This document shows positions 44,700-55,806 of a stretch of DNA of 64,000 bases, in pieces. The first letter of the stretch is position 1. Each line of letters starts with the position of its first letter. The position numbers and the translations under genes are program-made. The notes beneath the pieces were generated by a model. It was not told the origin of the DNA. It made no database searches and was given only the letters and a program-made list of their open reading frames with translations. The stretch is from Ditylenchus dipsaci (lineage: Eukaryota; Nematoda; Chromadorea; Rhabditida; Anguinidae): contig SADC01000324.1 of NCBI GenBank assembly GCA_004194705.1, forward strand, positions 51,103-115,102, read 5' to 3'.

Positions 44700-45810
44700 A
44701 AGCTTATTTTTTCAGGTTTTTAAAGTTTTCCAGTTATTAACTGTTCTTTCAAACAATTTTGAAACCAATTAGGCCGAAACAAACAACATAGCAACCAAGG
44801 CCAAAAAAATTACGACAACAAACACCCCGATTATATAGGATGGGGTCAAAAAGACAAATTTAAAATTTTCAATTAACTAAACTATTTTCAAATGGATTCA
44901 TGCTTCAGGAAACCTAGGTTGATCGAGTAATTTATATCGTAAATCCTCTACTAAGCGTCCCGGGGCGCTTTTTTTCAACCTTTCTCTAAGAGAGGGCTCT
45001 TATTAGAGGAAATACGGTATATTGACAACAACGCTGTTCAAGATGAAGCACTAATAAGGAGAAGTTGTCCTCAAAATCTAGTGGAAAATAGGTGGGTAGC
45101 AAACACTACTCAACAATTGATGCTAATGATATAAGTTGTTAATTAATTAACCCTGGAACTACGGGATCCTTTGTTCTGTCCTACTGTTTTTTCTCCTCCT
45201 TTTGCACAATCAGCAGCAGCAATAAAAAGAAGGTGTTAATAGGCGAGCAGACTAACCAACTCTGAGCAAACAGCCATCAGTTTTATTGCAAACCACCTTA
45301 AACCGCAAATTAATAGCATCCGATGGGTAAAAAAAATATTCTTTTTACTGAAAATTGGGTTTGAGCTGCAATTTTTTTTCTGTTTTTGCAACCTTTTTAT
45401 GTAAACAAACAATAAAAAGTTTCATGAGCTAAGAAACAAGTAAAAGCTAGTTTTTGTGAAAGGTATGAATATAGCTTCCTCAAAACTTACGCAATTTTTC
45501 TGTTTGTTTTGTAAACACTCCCTTTTCTTCACAATCCTCTCAATTAATCGACATAATGAAAAAGAAAGAAGATGATAATTACCAGCTCAAAAGTATGCAC
45601 TACAACACGCATTTTTCGAATTAGGACAGTTTCAGTCAAGCAGAGTCTTTGTCAGTTTTTTTGAAAATTTTTGTGTTTTCAGTAAAAGCAAAAAATTTTT
45701 CGATAGAATACACGTCCGGGCGGAAGGTGAGACCTGCAGGTTACAATGTTAAATTTAATGTTAAACCTTTTTGTTTTTTGTTTCGAGCTGTAAATTGGTT
45801 ATTGGCAAAA
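44700..45810. other. Unassigned AT-rich stretch
   Basis: No exon is recognised. A solitary TACCGTA-type end (TTATTAGAGGAAATACGGTA) sits at 45,000-45,020. The rest shows no repeat or coding signal that I can support. Confidence 0.4.
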
Positions 45811-45947
45811 GTTTTAAAATTCTAAAGTCACAGTGAAATTTAGATTATTTAAATTACAACTATTTAAATTCCAGAAAAAAGTTTTATTTGAATCTTTGTT
45901 GACTCCCGATGAATTCCAAATTTTACTGTGACTTCAGAATTTTAAGA
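45811..45947. repeat. Imperfect palindrome
   Basis: TTAAAATTCTAAAGTCACAG then GAAATTT pairs with AAATTTTACTGTGACTTCAG then AATTTTAA across about 75 bp. Probably a small MITE. Confidence 0.6.
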
Positions 45948-45964
45948 GCCGTTATATGGGCAAA

Positions 45965-46137
45965 TACCGTGAAGCTTCTAATTGAACAACATGCTCTATT
46001 TGAACGACAGGGGTCAATGCTAAAATTAGGGGGGGGGGGATAAACTTCTTTTTAGTGCATTTATGAAGTAAAGTCAAAAAGAAATTCGGGGGTTGAAAAA
46101 TAGAACGACATGTCGTTCTATTAGAAGTTTTACGGTA
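45965..46137. mobile_element. MITE, TACCGTA family
   Basis: The ends are TACCGTGAAGCTTCTAATTG and a complementary TTCTATTAGAAGTTTTACGGTA, with GAACGACA/ATGTCGTTC inside. 173 bp. Confidence 0.7.
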
Positions 46138-46780
46138 GATCACGCTGAACGTGAATCCGGTGTCAGAATTGAAGGTTTGCCTAGCGAGGAAAGTTATAGA
46201 AGTTAAAAAAATTGTTTTTAAAATTTCATGCTTTTTTAATTTAACTTTTTTTTATCAAATCATGGGTGAAAGTAGGGTTGGGCGATGGCGAATTCACAAG
46301 TGAATTAACTGGCAAATTCGCCGGCGAATTCGTCGTACTATTTCGCCGGTGGTACATATAACGGCGAAACCAAATCAAAAGTAAATAGTAAAAGTGACTT
46401 CAATAGACTTTTGTAAGGTCAATTTTAAAAAAATTTGATTTTTAAGACTGAAAATGTTTTAATATGATTAATTTATAGTGTTGAGTCAAAAAAAATTGGG
46501 CGCTACTTGGATATACCCCCCTCACCAAATCAACTTTTTTAAAAAGTGTTTCCAAACACCCTATATCGACCTAAAATGACCTCAGGAGTTCAAAATAGGC
46601 ATTATTTTTGGTACTTGTTGGGCTGGGGGTGGGGCTGATGAGGCCCTGAGGTGACCATAATGGTCACCTCAATATTACTTTTATAGATAATATGTTTTGT
46701 ATAATAGAAGGTCCTTCAGCTTGAAATTCTTCAGTTCTTTCATCATCTAAAACAAGAAAAAAGATTAATTATAAAAGTAG

Positions 46781-47663
46781 TACAGTCAACCCCCGCTATA
46801 GTGACACCTCGCTATAGGAACCCCTCGCTATAGTGACACCTCGCAGACGATTTGGTTGGTTTTGTCTAAAACGCCTTAGACTAGACCCTCGCTATAGTGA
46901 CACCTATAGTCCGCTATAGTGACACCCTCGCTATAGTGACACCCCAGGCCGGTCCCAACAAATAAAAATACCCTCGATATAGTGACACATGTCAAGTTTT
47001 GTTAATTAAAGTTGCAACTTTAAGTGAAAGTTCTTTTAAAAACGAATTTCGAGCTCTCCGTGAATTTCTTCCATATTAATTACGTGGTTTTTGCTTTGTT
47101 TTTGCTGCCAATATTCAACCCAATGATGTACATAATGCCGAAAAACTGTAGTACAGTTCAAAAATGTCCTACAGTCTTGATTAATATTTACAATTGTAGT
47201 GCAGTTTCTCGGCATTATTCTTGTGACTGCTTTAATGAAATTTATTCATTTCGGTTTTCTCTCAGGAAACACTATTATTTCGCTATTTAGTCCCGCAACC
47301 ATCAATTTAGAGCCTGAAAAAATGTGTACGTTAATCCCAGAATTGCGAGTCTAAATGGAGAATTTATAGTGTTTCCTTGACTAACCTTCGACCAGCAAAA
47401 TATAAATCTCTTAGATTATACTGCCGCATCAGAGCTGTCAAAAGACTTTAAAAATTGGGTTAAAAGTTGTATGAGCGTTTGGTTTATACATAAAATCGAC
47501 AGGTGACTGTACTACCATTTGCTAAACCCTCGATATAGTGACACTTTTCAAGAAACTTTTTGAAAACCCTCGCTACAGTGACACCCCGCTATAGTGACAC
47601 CCTCGCTATAGTGACACCCAAGGCCGGTCCCGAGGGGTGTCACTATAGCGGGGGTTGACTGTA
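46781..47663. mobile_element. Pogo-like element with CGCTATAGTGACACC iterations
   Basis: The ends are TACAGTCAACCCCCGCTATA and its complement, bordered by TA. Each arm has four to six copies of CCCTCGCTATAGTGACACC and a CCCAAGGCCGGTCCC block. The centre (47.0-47.5 kb) has no transposase motif. Confidence 0.8.
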
Positions 47664-48630
47664 TTGGTATGCATGCTTATTTAATGCATCCAGAGTCACT
47701 TTCCAGTGATTTGTGTCCAAGGTATGTGGGTGTGCGCATTTCAACTCCAAGCAACCCTGCGCCCCCGAAGAGAACTCAGGGATGCGCGCACTCGCTTACC
47801 TTAGACATAATTCCGAGCAAGACTTTTGATCAAAAATGCATATAGAGGCTGTTTTTGCCAAGTCCCATGATGAAAAACATGGTAAAACAGGCGAATAGTC
47901 GAAATTTCGAAGTCCCCAAAACTCAATTTTTTATTGACCAGAACCTAAAAATGTTGTTTTTGAACTTCTGAGGTGATTTTAGGTGGATAAAAGGTGTTCG
48001 GGAACACTTTTAAAAAAATTTTGATTTCGGGGGAGGTATATCCAAGTAGGGTTAATTTTTTATAAATGTTGATCAATAAAATAATGACTGTTACCACCAG
48101 GGTTGGAACCTGTAACCTTAAAAATTTGGCGGGACATGCAGAGAATACATGTTTGTGTCAGTTCTAACGTACGCTGGCCTTCTCTGCGCCTAAGCACAAG
48201 ACACAAAAAGTGTGCTACTGTAGTGTAGAGATGACCCAGAGTTTAAAATATTTGTATTTTTTTGGGACTCCAAATCTTTTTTGTTTTCGAACTTTTACGT
48301 CAAAATAGTTTTTTGTTTCAAAATGCCAATAAGCGGTGGATAAAATGGCTTTTTGACCCAGTCCTGATCCCCGAAAAAACATTTTAAAAGGTATGATAAT
48401 GAAAATTATTCCTATCGAGATAAAATTAGAGGATGAAATTACCGCCGCCCATATCTCCTATATAGTATTAGAGATGTTTTGTCGGTCTGTCTGTTCACTT
48501 TTGATGTTTTGAGTTTGTTTGATTTGTTTTTGTTGGCTTCTTCGGTAATTTTTTTTTTAAATTGAAGCTGATGATCTCAGGAGTAGAATGGTTGTTTTGG
48601 ATTTTGGTTTTGAGATTTTTTTTGGTTTCA
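47664..48630. other. Intergenic stretch with recurrent modules
   Basis: Contains an inverted copy of module B (47,695-47,850), a B-box-like GGTTCCAACCC on the minus strand (48,100-48,112) and a copy of the GGCCAGCGTACG loop module (minus strand, about 48,120-48,240). No gene is seen. Confidence 0.5.
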
Positions 48631-48949
48631 ATTTTTGGGGTTTAGTGAGCAAATTGTCGTTTTTTTGTTCCGGAGTCAAAATCTTGGAGCTAAGTCGGTG
48701 AGACGGACCGCTTGCAGATATTACCGTGTAGCCCTGAATCTCAGCTTTCGTTTAAAAAAAAGATCGGCGAAAAATGACGACTTTAAACCGGGTATCTTGG
48801 CACTTTTATGGAGGTGGTTGTTGGGAGAGAATTTGGATTTAGTCCTCCTTTTGAATTCGAATGTTTTTGTCCCGAGAGGAAAGTTATTTTTATATTGTTT
48901 TATGCTGTTTTTTGTTTATTGTGTTAATTTTTTGATAAAGCAAGTAGAT

Positions 48950-49290
48950 CGGTCAGGAGAGCTTATAGGTATGCCAAGAGAGTTGGTAAGGGTACCACGA
49001 GAGTTTGTGGATAGTTGTGAACAAGAGAGTAAGTTGTATACCACGGTTGCCAGGAGAGTAATTAAAGGTACCATGAGAGTAAGTGAACCTCCCGCGAGAG
49101 TGGGTAAAACTACCAGAAGATTTGGCAATGGGCCAGAAGAGTGGATAAAGGTACCAGGACACTGAGTAAGGGTACCAAGAGAATGAGTAAAAATACCAAG
49201 AGAGTGTGTAAATGTACCAGAAGAGTTGGTAAAGGTGCCAGGATAGTGGGTAAGGGTATTAGAACAGTGGAAGGCGAGCCGGGAGAGTAC
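48950..49290. repeat. 21-bp minisatellite
   Basis: About 14 diverged units like AAGGGTACCAAGAGAGTGGGT. The period is a multiple of three and the plus strand is open in two overlapping frames (48,635-49,165 and 49,141-49,503), giving 7-residue repeats such as SKGTKRM and GKGARIV. There is no supporting splice or start signal, so a protein is uncertain. Confidence 0.75.
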
Positions 49291-49586
49291 GTAGTTTTAT
49301 TAGGAGAGTGGGTAGGTATGCTTTATAGTAATCAGGTGTTGCTAGAGAATTTTAAGTTATTAAATGTAGAAAGGTTATTACAACTATTTATCAGCAAATC
49401 AATTGTATATTTATCAACACATCGATTGTATGTATACCAACATATCGATTATGTGTTTATCGATATATCGATTTCAGGTTCATCGTTATGTCGATTTTTA
49501 TAGTTAATTATTTTAATTGAGTTCAAATATAATTTTGTCTCGATAATGATTTTTTTTTCAAAAAAAGGAATTCAAAAAAAAGGAAA

Positions 49587-49802
49587 ACCAAGCTCCCCCT
49601 AAAATTTATAATAGCATGTGGACAGGCAGCCCTCTTCGTGTCTTCTTTTGATTATGTTAGTGGTCCGCTCGCCAGCGAAATCAAGTTGCCTCTCTTTTTC
49701 GAATCGCACAAGTTCCCTGAAGAGCCTCTGGAAACACCCAAGAAAAAGATACGTAGATCTTTATTTGATTTACTGTGCTCAATTCTTGTGATTGTGTATT
49801 GA
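49587..49802 (+). CDS. Orphan coding-like frame (possible last exon)
   Basis: Open on the plus strand to TGA at 49,800-49,802, reading ALFVSSFDYVSGPLASEIKL, then FFESHKFPEEPLETPKKKI and a hydrophobic end. Amino-acid balance is protein-like, unlike neighbouring repeat frames. A weak acceptor (GTGGACAG) occurs at 49,625. There is no ATG in frame. The family is not recognised; it could be an exon or a transposon fragment. Confidence 0.3.
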   Translation, partial: TKLPLKFIIACGQAALFVSSFDYVSGPLASEIKLPLFFESHKFPEEPLETPKKKIRRSLFDLLCSILVIVY

Positions 49803-50156
49803 ATAAAAATCGTCTAAACAAATTTTGGTTTTGCTATTTTTCAATTTCTGTTAAAGAATATGGCAATGGTCGTTTAGAGGGAGCTTGGATTTCCTTTTTT
49901 GAATTACTAGGTTTTCGTCTCGAGAGAAAAGTGTTGAGAATACTGAGAAGGTATGCCAGCAGAGTTGTGAGCAGGTGAAAGCAGAAAAAGGCGTAAGTAC
50001 ACTTGGAGAGCCGATTTTGTGACTTAAGCTTTTTGAGTGGATATTAGTTTTTGATAATTACATGAATAAAGGGGTATTGTTAGTTTCAAAGTTTGATTTT
50101 TAGAGTCACAGAGAGTTTTGAGATACGTTTCATCAAGCAGTGTGACCGCGAGCGTA

Positions 50157-50177
50157 GGGCCCGGCGTAGCCGGGCCC
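50157..50177. repeat. GC-rich perfect hairpin
   Basis: GGGCCCGGC, loop GTA, then GCCGGGCCC: a 9-bp perfect stem. It is set in a strongly AT-rich surround, with CGCGAGCGTA and CCACGCGAG next to it. No neighbouring gene explains it. Confidence 0.8.
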
Positions 50178-50254
50178 ACGCGAGCTAGTTTGAAAGTTAT
50201 TCCAAAAGGGCTCCGGTTGAGAACACCGTCAAAATAGGTAAATCTCATGTCATA

Positions 50255-50570
50255 TTTTCAAAACTTCTTTTTATCGGTGTTTACTTTTCAAATTTTTCAT
50301 TTTTCTGCACCAGCATAAAGCCCTGAATCTTTAGTTTTTAATAAGCCATCAACTGGCTGAATACAATATCGCAAAGTGGGAGAACAATTCATTTTGAAAA
50401 AATAGGTGTAGTTTAAAAAAATATAATTTTTCTCCACTTTTCAATATTGTAGTCAGCTAGTTGATAACTTATTAGAAACTAGAAGTTTAGGGCTACATGC
50501 TGGTGCAAAAAAAATAAAAAATTGAAAAGTAATCCCGAGAACAAGAAGTTTTAATTTGAAATTTGACGGG
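50255..50570. mobile_element. Palindromic MITE
   Basis: TTTACTTTTCAAATTTTTCA, GCACCAGCATAAAGCCCTGA and AGCCATCAACTGGCTG in the left arm are inverted in the right (AGGGCTACATGCTGGTGC, AATTGAAAAGTAAT). About 315 bp, non-coding. It lies 0.3 kb downstream of the Nanos-like gene. Confidence 0.65.
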
Positions 50571-50852
50571 AGATTCACACATTTTGACGGGTGTTTTCAA
50601 TTTTAACCTTCCAAAAGACTTATAACAACTTTGAATGTTTTATTTAAATTGTTTTTGTCTTGAACATCTGGTGGAGTCCTGTTTTTTAAATCTGTAATTG
50701 CCAGTGTAAAACACTAATGTCTCTTTTGAATTCTGTTAATTTCTGTCGTTAGCCCTGGCAACCATAAAAAATAGGAAAAAACTTTATCTTTCAGCCTGAT
50801 GGACAACAAACAAACAACACATCAACCACCTCCTGCATGACTCTAAGAGATA

Positions 50853-50858
50853 TTTATT
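50853..50858 (-). terminator. Poly(A) signal of the Nanos-like gene
   Basis: AATAAA on the minus strand, 25 nt after the TGA stop, which implies a very short 3' untranslated region. Confidence 0.6.
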
Positions 50859-50882
50859 TCAATTTGATGAGCCGAAAAGAGA

Positions 50883-53800
50883 TCATCCATTGGAGTTGTA
50901 CTTCTGTTGCTGCTGCTGTCCCGGTCCCCCGGCTCTGTTGTTGTGCTGGTGATCATAGCCTCCTCCTCCTCGTTTGTTGCCACCTCCCAGCTTTGAGGCT
51001 GTTGGTGGCGCTGTTGCTGCTGGCGTAGTGCGGTTGGTTGGAGCCACCAGTGTTATTGTTCTGGTTGTAATGATGCCCCCTCCACTGTTACGATGATGAT
51101 GTCCAATACGCTCCGAGAACTTGATGGCAAAGTGGTGGAAGTCTTCTGTTTGAGCAGAGGCTAAACATTTTAACATGATGTTTTAAAATTCGGCTTTTAG
51201 CTCTTATCGATTGTTTTCTATGATGAGAATTTTTTAAAGGGTATTTTTTCGAAACACAATGAGAATTTTTAGAATTGAAACTGGAAGAGCACAGTACACT
51301 TTCGCATTGCGCTACAATTTTTTTGAAACTTCTCAAAAATTTCGAAGCAGCTCAAAAGATTTTAATTCTAGACAAAGAGTACTATCCCCACGCTGATTCA
51401 AATTGGAGCAATTCCATTTGTTCTCAATGAAGATGGTCGACAATTTGAGGTGAAAGTAGTTACAAATAAAATGGTCACTTGCTCACTGATCCTCGACAAA
51501 AGTGGTCAAAACACAATGGCAAGATACTTATAAAGTTATTTACTTATTTTTCGGTACTGTTTTGGTTTATCACCCCTTTTGAGAAAGAAATTGGAAAAGA
51601 AAGAAGACGGTTTGTCAAAAAGACCATCCAACTTAAGAAATAAAAGGATTTTTTTGGAAAAGTTTTTAATATTTAGGACAGAAAGTGTCAAAAAACACTG
51701 CTTTTATAATGAAAAGAAGGATTGCGCAATCAATGAGTTAATTTTTTTGTCATTGTTCAGAAAATGGGGAAATATGAACAAACCAAATAAGTACCCGATA
51801 TTTCAAAAGATACATGTAAGACACAGTACCAAAATTCAATGAAAATTCAAGTAAAACATTATCCGGATGGTTTATTAAAAGACGAAACGAAATTCATCAC
51901 TTACCACCATTAAATGTGCAGTCCAGTTCTAGATGGGCAGACTGTGAGTCATCAGGTTGACCACCAGCAGCAGCACATCTAGAGCATCCCTTTTGAGTCA
52001 ACAGTTTGGGGCAGACAATGGCATCCAGGCGATCTGTTGTGCTGAAAAGTAAATTTCATGTCTCCATCACAAAAAAAAACTCCCAAAATATTTACTCACT
52101 GATGGGAATTGTAGACCTCTTGTGCCTCTCCACTCGTTTTGCAGTAGTAGCAGATCTTGGGGCCATCTCTTAGATGGGATTGCACGCGGTTTTCTACCTC
52201 CACTCCAACTGCTGCCTGTTGTCCATTTTCCTCGTGAATTTTTTGAAGTTTTGTGGAGGAATTTCGCCAAGATTCGCCTGCGTCCGCTGCAACAGGCTGG
52301 TTGCGAGAGGGTGTTTGCTTGGAATCTTGGAAGAGAGGAATGGGGTTGTCTGGTGTGATCGCATTGCTGCTCACTTCTGGGACCTGAACGGATCATAAAA
52401 ATACAAAAAAACCAAGGATACAGAATAAGGTCGACCGAAATTCAGAAACCGAGTGTATCATAAATTTAGTCAATTTACTGCACAAATCCAGAATAAATTC
52501 AGAAAAATTCAGACCAGTTAAATGACCACACGAAAATTCGAAATTCGGATAGATATAAAACTAGCAGAGCCAAATCCATTTACAGAAATTTTAACCTTGG
52601 CTCAAATATTTTAGAGCTGCACATGATCGGTTAAGCGACCCGGCCGTTCACCCCTAAAACTGGATAGAATGGCAAAAACGTAATCGAACACGGATCCCAA
52701 AAAAAAGAGCTTAAAGGAATTTATGCCTATTTGCGACAAATTTAGACCAAAAATCAGTTCAAAAGCGGTTGAACGACCGCGAAACTGTGCAAAATGGAAA
52801 AATCAACCGGAACCAAATCTAGGTCCTATCCTAGAAGCTAACCCAGTTTTTCGATAGCATCCCCCTATGGCTTTTTTTTCTTTAAGACAGATTTTCTTTC
52901 TCAATTTTCAATAGCGATATGGCTCGAAAGATGCTGGGTGGTTTCGTTATTTTTCATTAAAAAATCCAGGACCAAGGCAAAAAATGGGCTGGCTTCGAAG
53001 ATTTGCCCGAAAACCGGCTAGGGCCAAAAAATGACCATGTGCAGACCTGAAAAATATACAAGAACAATTGGCATACCTGCAACAACTCCTCAGTGACAGC
53101 CAGCCTAGTTTCAAGCTCAGCCGCAACAAACTGCATTTTCTGTTGGTCTTCAAACGTGTTTTGCATAGGCTGATGTTGTTGCTGTTGTTGCAGTTGTTTG
53201 TTATTGGCGTCCTCGTTGATTGCCGAAAATTCGGACTCCGATTGTTGGGATTGATGACGATCCTGGTGGTTGAACATCATCGGCTCTTCACTCACTCCAG
53301 TGGACACTGACTGCGACTGTTGTTGGTGCTGAAACAATGCATTTACCATTGAAACAGAGGTAATATTGTTTACCTGGTCTCTGAGCATCTGTTCCTCATG
53401 ACCGCTCAATTGCATGTTCCTATACTGCTCCTCGTCCATTTGGACATGGTGCTGGGGTATGAATTCCATGGCTGTCGCATTTGGATAGGAGGAGACTGAG
53501 CGGGTGTCCATTTGAGCATGCTGCTGATACGATGGATCATAAACTGGAGGAGAGAACTGTTGTTGTGACTGCGATCTGACCTGAAATTGGCAATGGTGCT
53601 ATTTTACCCGAAAACCATAAACATTATATTTCAGTGAAATACACCAAGATTTTTTGTACTTAGTTCCAAAAATAAGATGTAAAACCAACCAGATGACTCA
53701 TTGGAGCGGCTACATATTGGCCCTGATGTGACATTGGCGGTTGACGACTCATTATAGAAGGATTAGTGTAGTATTGTGCAGGTATCTGAAAAAAATCCAT

Positions 53801-54935
53801 TAAATCGTCCATTAATTCATTATCCATTAAATCCTGAATCGTCACAGCCAGAATATTCACAGTTAACTGCTAACAAAAATTAACCTGAGGTCTTCCACCG
53901 CCCGCCAGCTGAACTGGTGCTTGTTGCTGCAACGGTGGCGGCATTTGAGATGGAATTGAAGACTGCCCAAAATGTTGCTGCTGAGGTGCCTGTTGATGCA
54001 TCGGTTGGTAGAAAGGAGCCTGTAGAAAAAATCTGATCACTGCAATCCAACCTCGATTTAGTGACCCGACATTTAAGTTCATTCCCGCCCTGGGTCTGAC
54101 ATTTTTCGTCTTGATTTTCGAAGAAATCATTCATTCTGTTTTGACAGTCTGGTCCTAAATATTGCAAGGCTTCTGATCATGCCGATCCTTTTTCCAAAAT
54201 TCTGAGTTTTTTCCTCTTGAAAGCAAAGCTCCATTTAGTGACCCCCTAACTTGAAAAAAAGAAGGGGTAAACCCAAGGAACAACCTAAGTTTTGCTTTTT
54301 TCAAGAATAAAATTCCAAAAAAAAGATCGACAAAATCGAAATAACTGCAATATTTGGGACCAGACTGTGTAAACATAATCAGTAAAAACTTTCGAAAATT
54401 GAGGCAAAAAAGTGTCAAACCTTAGACGGGAACGAACCTGAGGGGTTGAAGCTATGTAGAGCGTCGACCGTACCACTTTATGTTTTTCAGCAAATCTAAC
54501 AAACCTGTCTGACATGCATATTCTGCGTGTTTGGCGGAAGGTTCTGCTGCGGAATATTTGGAGTAACAAACATGGGCTGACCACTTGGTGGGGCGGAGGT
54601 TGAGTGAACATAGGCACTCCAGTCTGACTGAACACCATGTTAGGTGGGAGTGAAGGGTGGTGGTGTATCATAGTAGGGGGAGGAGCGGCGCCGTTGAAAT
54701 TGGGAGGAACTGAAATTGAACGCTATGAATCAAAACGATTTGAGTACCAAGATACCTGCAAAGTTGTTCCCATTGGTTTGCTGCTGCTGAGGGTTGACCA
54801 TATAGAACTGCGGCAAGGCCATAGGCATGGTACCAGGCATTGCATTAGGAGGCATCTGATGCTGGAAGCCACCATTCGGAGCTGGATAGTTCTGCGGAGG
54901 ATTGTTATACATAGTAGTAATTGCACTGCATATAG
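50883..54935 (-). CDS. nanos-like: Nanos-like CCHC zinc-finger protein, nine exons, ~583 aa
   Basis: Exons: 54935-54756 (ATG at 54,912), 54709-54505, 54019-53885, 53785-53690, 53580-53374, 53328-53077, 52383-52100, 52041-51905 and 51160-50883 (TGA). Summed from the ATG, the frame closes if one missing C is restored in exon 2 (near 54,590, in a GGGG run); then 584 codons. Residues 1-350 are Gln/Pro/Met-rich. Residues 429-487 form the Nanos motif: C-x2-C-x12-H-x10-C (CYYCKTSGEAQEVYNSH), then C-x2-C-x13-H-x4-C (CSRC, AHLELDC). The first finger spacing is exactly that of Nanos. The loop before the last His is longer than usual (13 against about 7 residues). The C-terminus is Thr/Gly/Gln-rich. Nanos proteins bind RNA with Pumilio and repress translation in germ cells; that role is inferred here. 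AATAAA lies 25 nt past the stop (50,858-50,853). Confidence 0.85.
53329..53373 (-). other. 45-nt in-frame intron of the Nanos-like gene
   Basis: GTAAACAATA ... TTGTTTCAG, 45 nt, a multiple of three without a stop. If retained it adds 15 residues (starting VNNITSV), so both isoforms are readable. Confidence 0.6.
54040..54475. mobile_element. Degenerate pogo-like MITE in Nanos-like intron
   Basis: CAACCTCGATTTAGTGACCC at the left and a complementary GAACCTGAGGGGTTG ... GTCGACCGTA at the right. Internal GGGTCTGACATTTTT and GACAGTCTGGTCC are inverted. It has the same layout as the element in the CAP intron (4994-5794) but is more diverged. Confidence 0.65.
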
Positions 54936-54959
54936 CTGAAATGAATGCAAAAGTTACGA

Positions 54960-55800
54960 AAGTAAATTTTCTTTTATCTCAGGCATCCGATTCTGATCGA
55001 GAAAAATATCAGGCTTCGGAATAGAACGGTCACTCGAAATTTCCATGAAATAACAGAAAATAGGTGTACGATAAAAAAAATCAGTTCAGATTACTCATGT
55101 AGTATTTTATCCCATTTGAGAATACCTTTTTGATTAAACTCTTGTAAATATGTGACAGGATTTAAGTTTTACCATAGAATTACTTATAGGCATTTGTATA
55201 CATTTGTAAATTGAGAAAAATAATTTGATATAATTTTTTTACGGTTTGTGAAAAACCAGCAAATATAGGCAAAGAAAACTTGGCCAGTAGCTAAAACAAT
55301 AAGAGATTGGCCATCAATAAGTGCGTCAAGAATTTAAAATATTTAAGTTGAGTCAGTTGTAGGCATAAAAAGCGCTAACACAAACTACAATTTTTATTAC
55401 GCAAGGTGTATAACCACATAACTACAATCCAATCATATGAAGTGTGATAACCAAAATTAAGATAAGATTACAAATGTAATTTGACATTTTCCGTTGGACA
55501 GGTACCCGTCGTATACTTTCCGTCGTATGTATTCTAGCCCAGATCGACACCTTTTCCAATATTTACGCCAGATAAAAATGCAAGTTCATTTTTTAAATAT
55601 GCAATCCACTAGTTGCGGTCAGTTGTGCGGATTCGATTTATACGGCAAGGGAAATTTCAATCTAAGCAACAATCCAACCAGGAGACATAATCAGCATTCG
55701 CTAGCTTAAAGGGAGGGTGAAAGCTGTTAAGGAGATAGTCTCGACACGAAAGGATTATCACAAGTTTTGTGTTTTTTAATGTGGTTTTAGAGCCGTAATT
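54960..55800. other. Unassigned stretch upstream of the Nanos-like gene
   Basis: AT-rich, with no repeat ends and no convincing exon. A 71-codon frame at 55,494-55,709 has no splice support. It probably contains the promoter or an upstream leader exon, since the first recognised coding exon begins with an acceptor (TTTCAG). Confidence 0.4.
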
Positions 55801-55806
55801 TCTCAA

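Noticed and set aside
36200..44700. CRISPR-like arrays of regularly spaced TTTGCGGAC units
   Set aside because: Units are diverged and contiguous, without unique spacers. They form inverted terminal arrays with 8-bp target duplications in a eukaryotic sequence.
47024..47290. 88-codon frame inside the pogo-like element
   Set aside because: No transposase motif, AT-driven composition, contained in a MITE interior.
50024..50248. 74-codon minus-strand frame over the GC hairpin
   Set aside because: No splice signals or motifs. The frame crosses the palindrome and two short repeats.
51200..51900. Extra exon in the large Nanos-like intron
   Set aside because: Frames there are AT/Lys-rich, lack acceptors in phase, and the flanking exons already join in phase.
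52122..53310. Plus-strand frames opposite the Nanos-like exons
   Set aside because: Mirror frames of Gln-rich codons (CAG/CAA read as CTG/TTG, Leu-rich). No splice sites on that strand.
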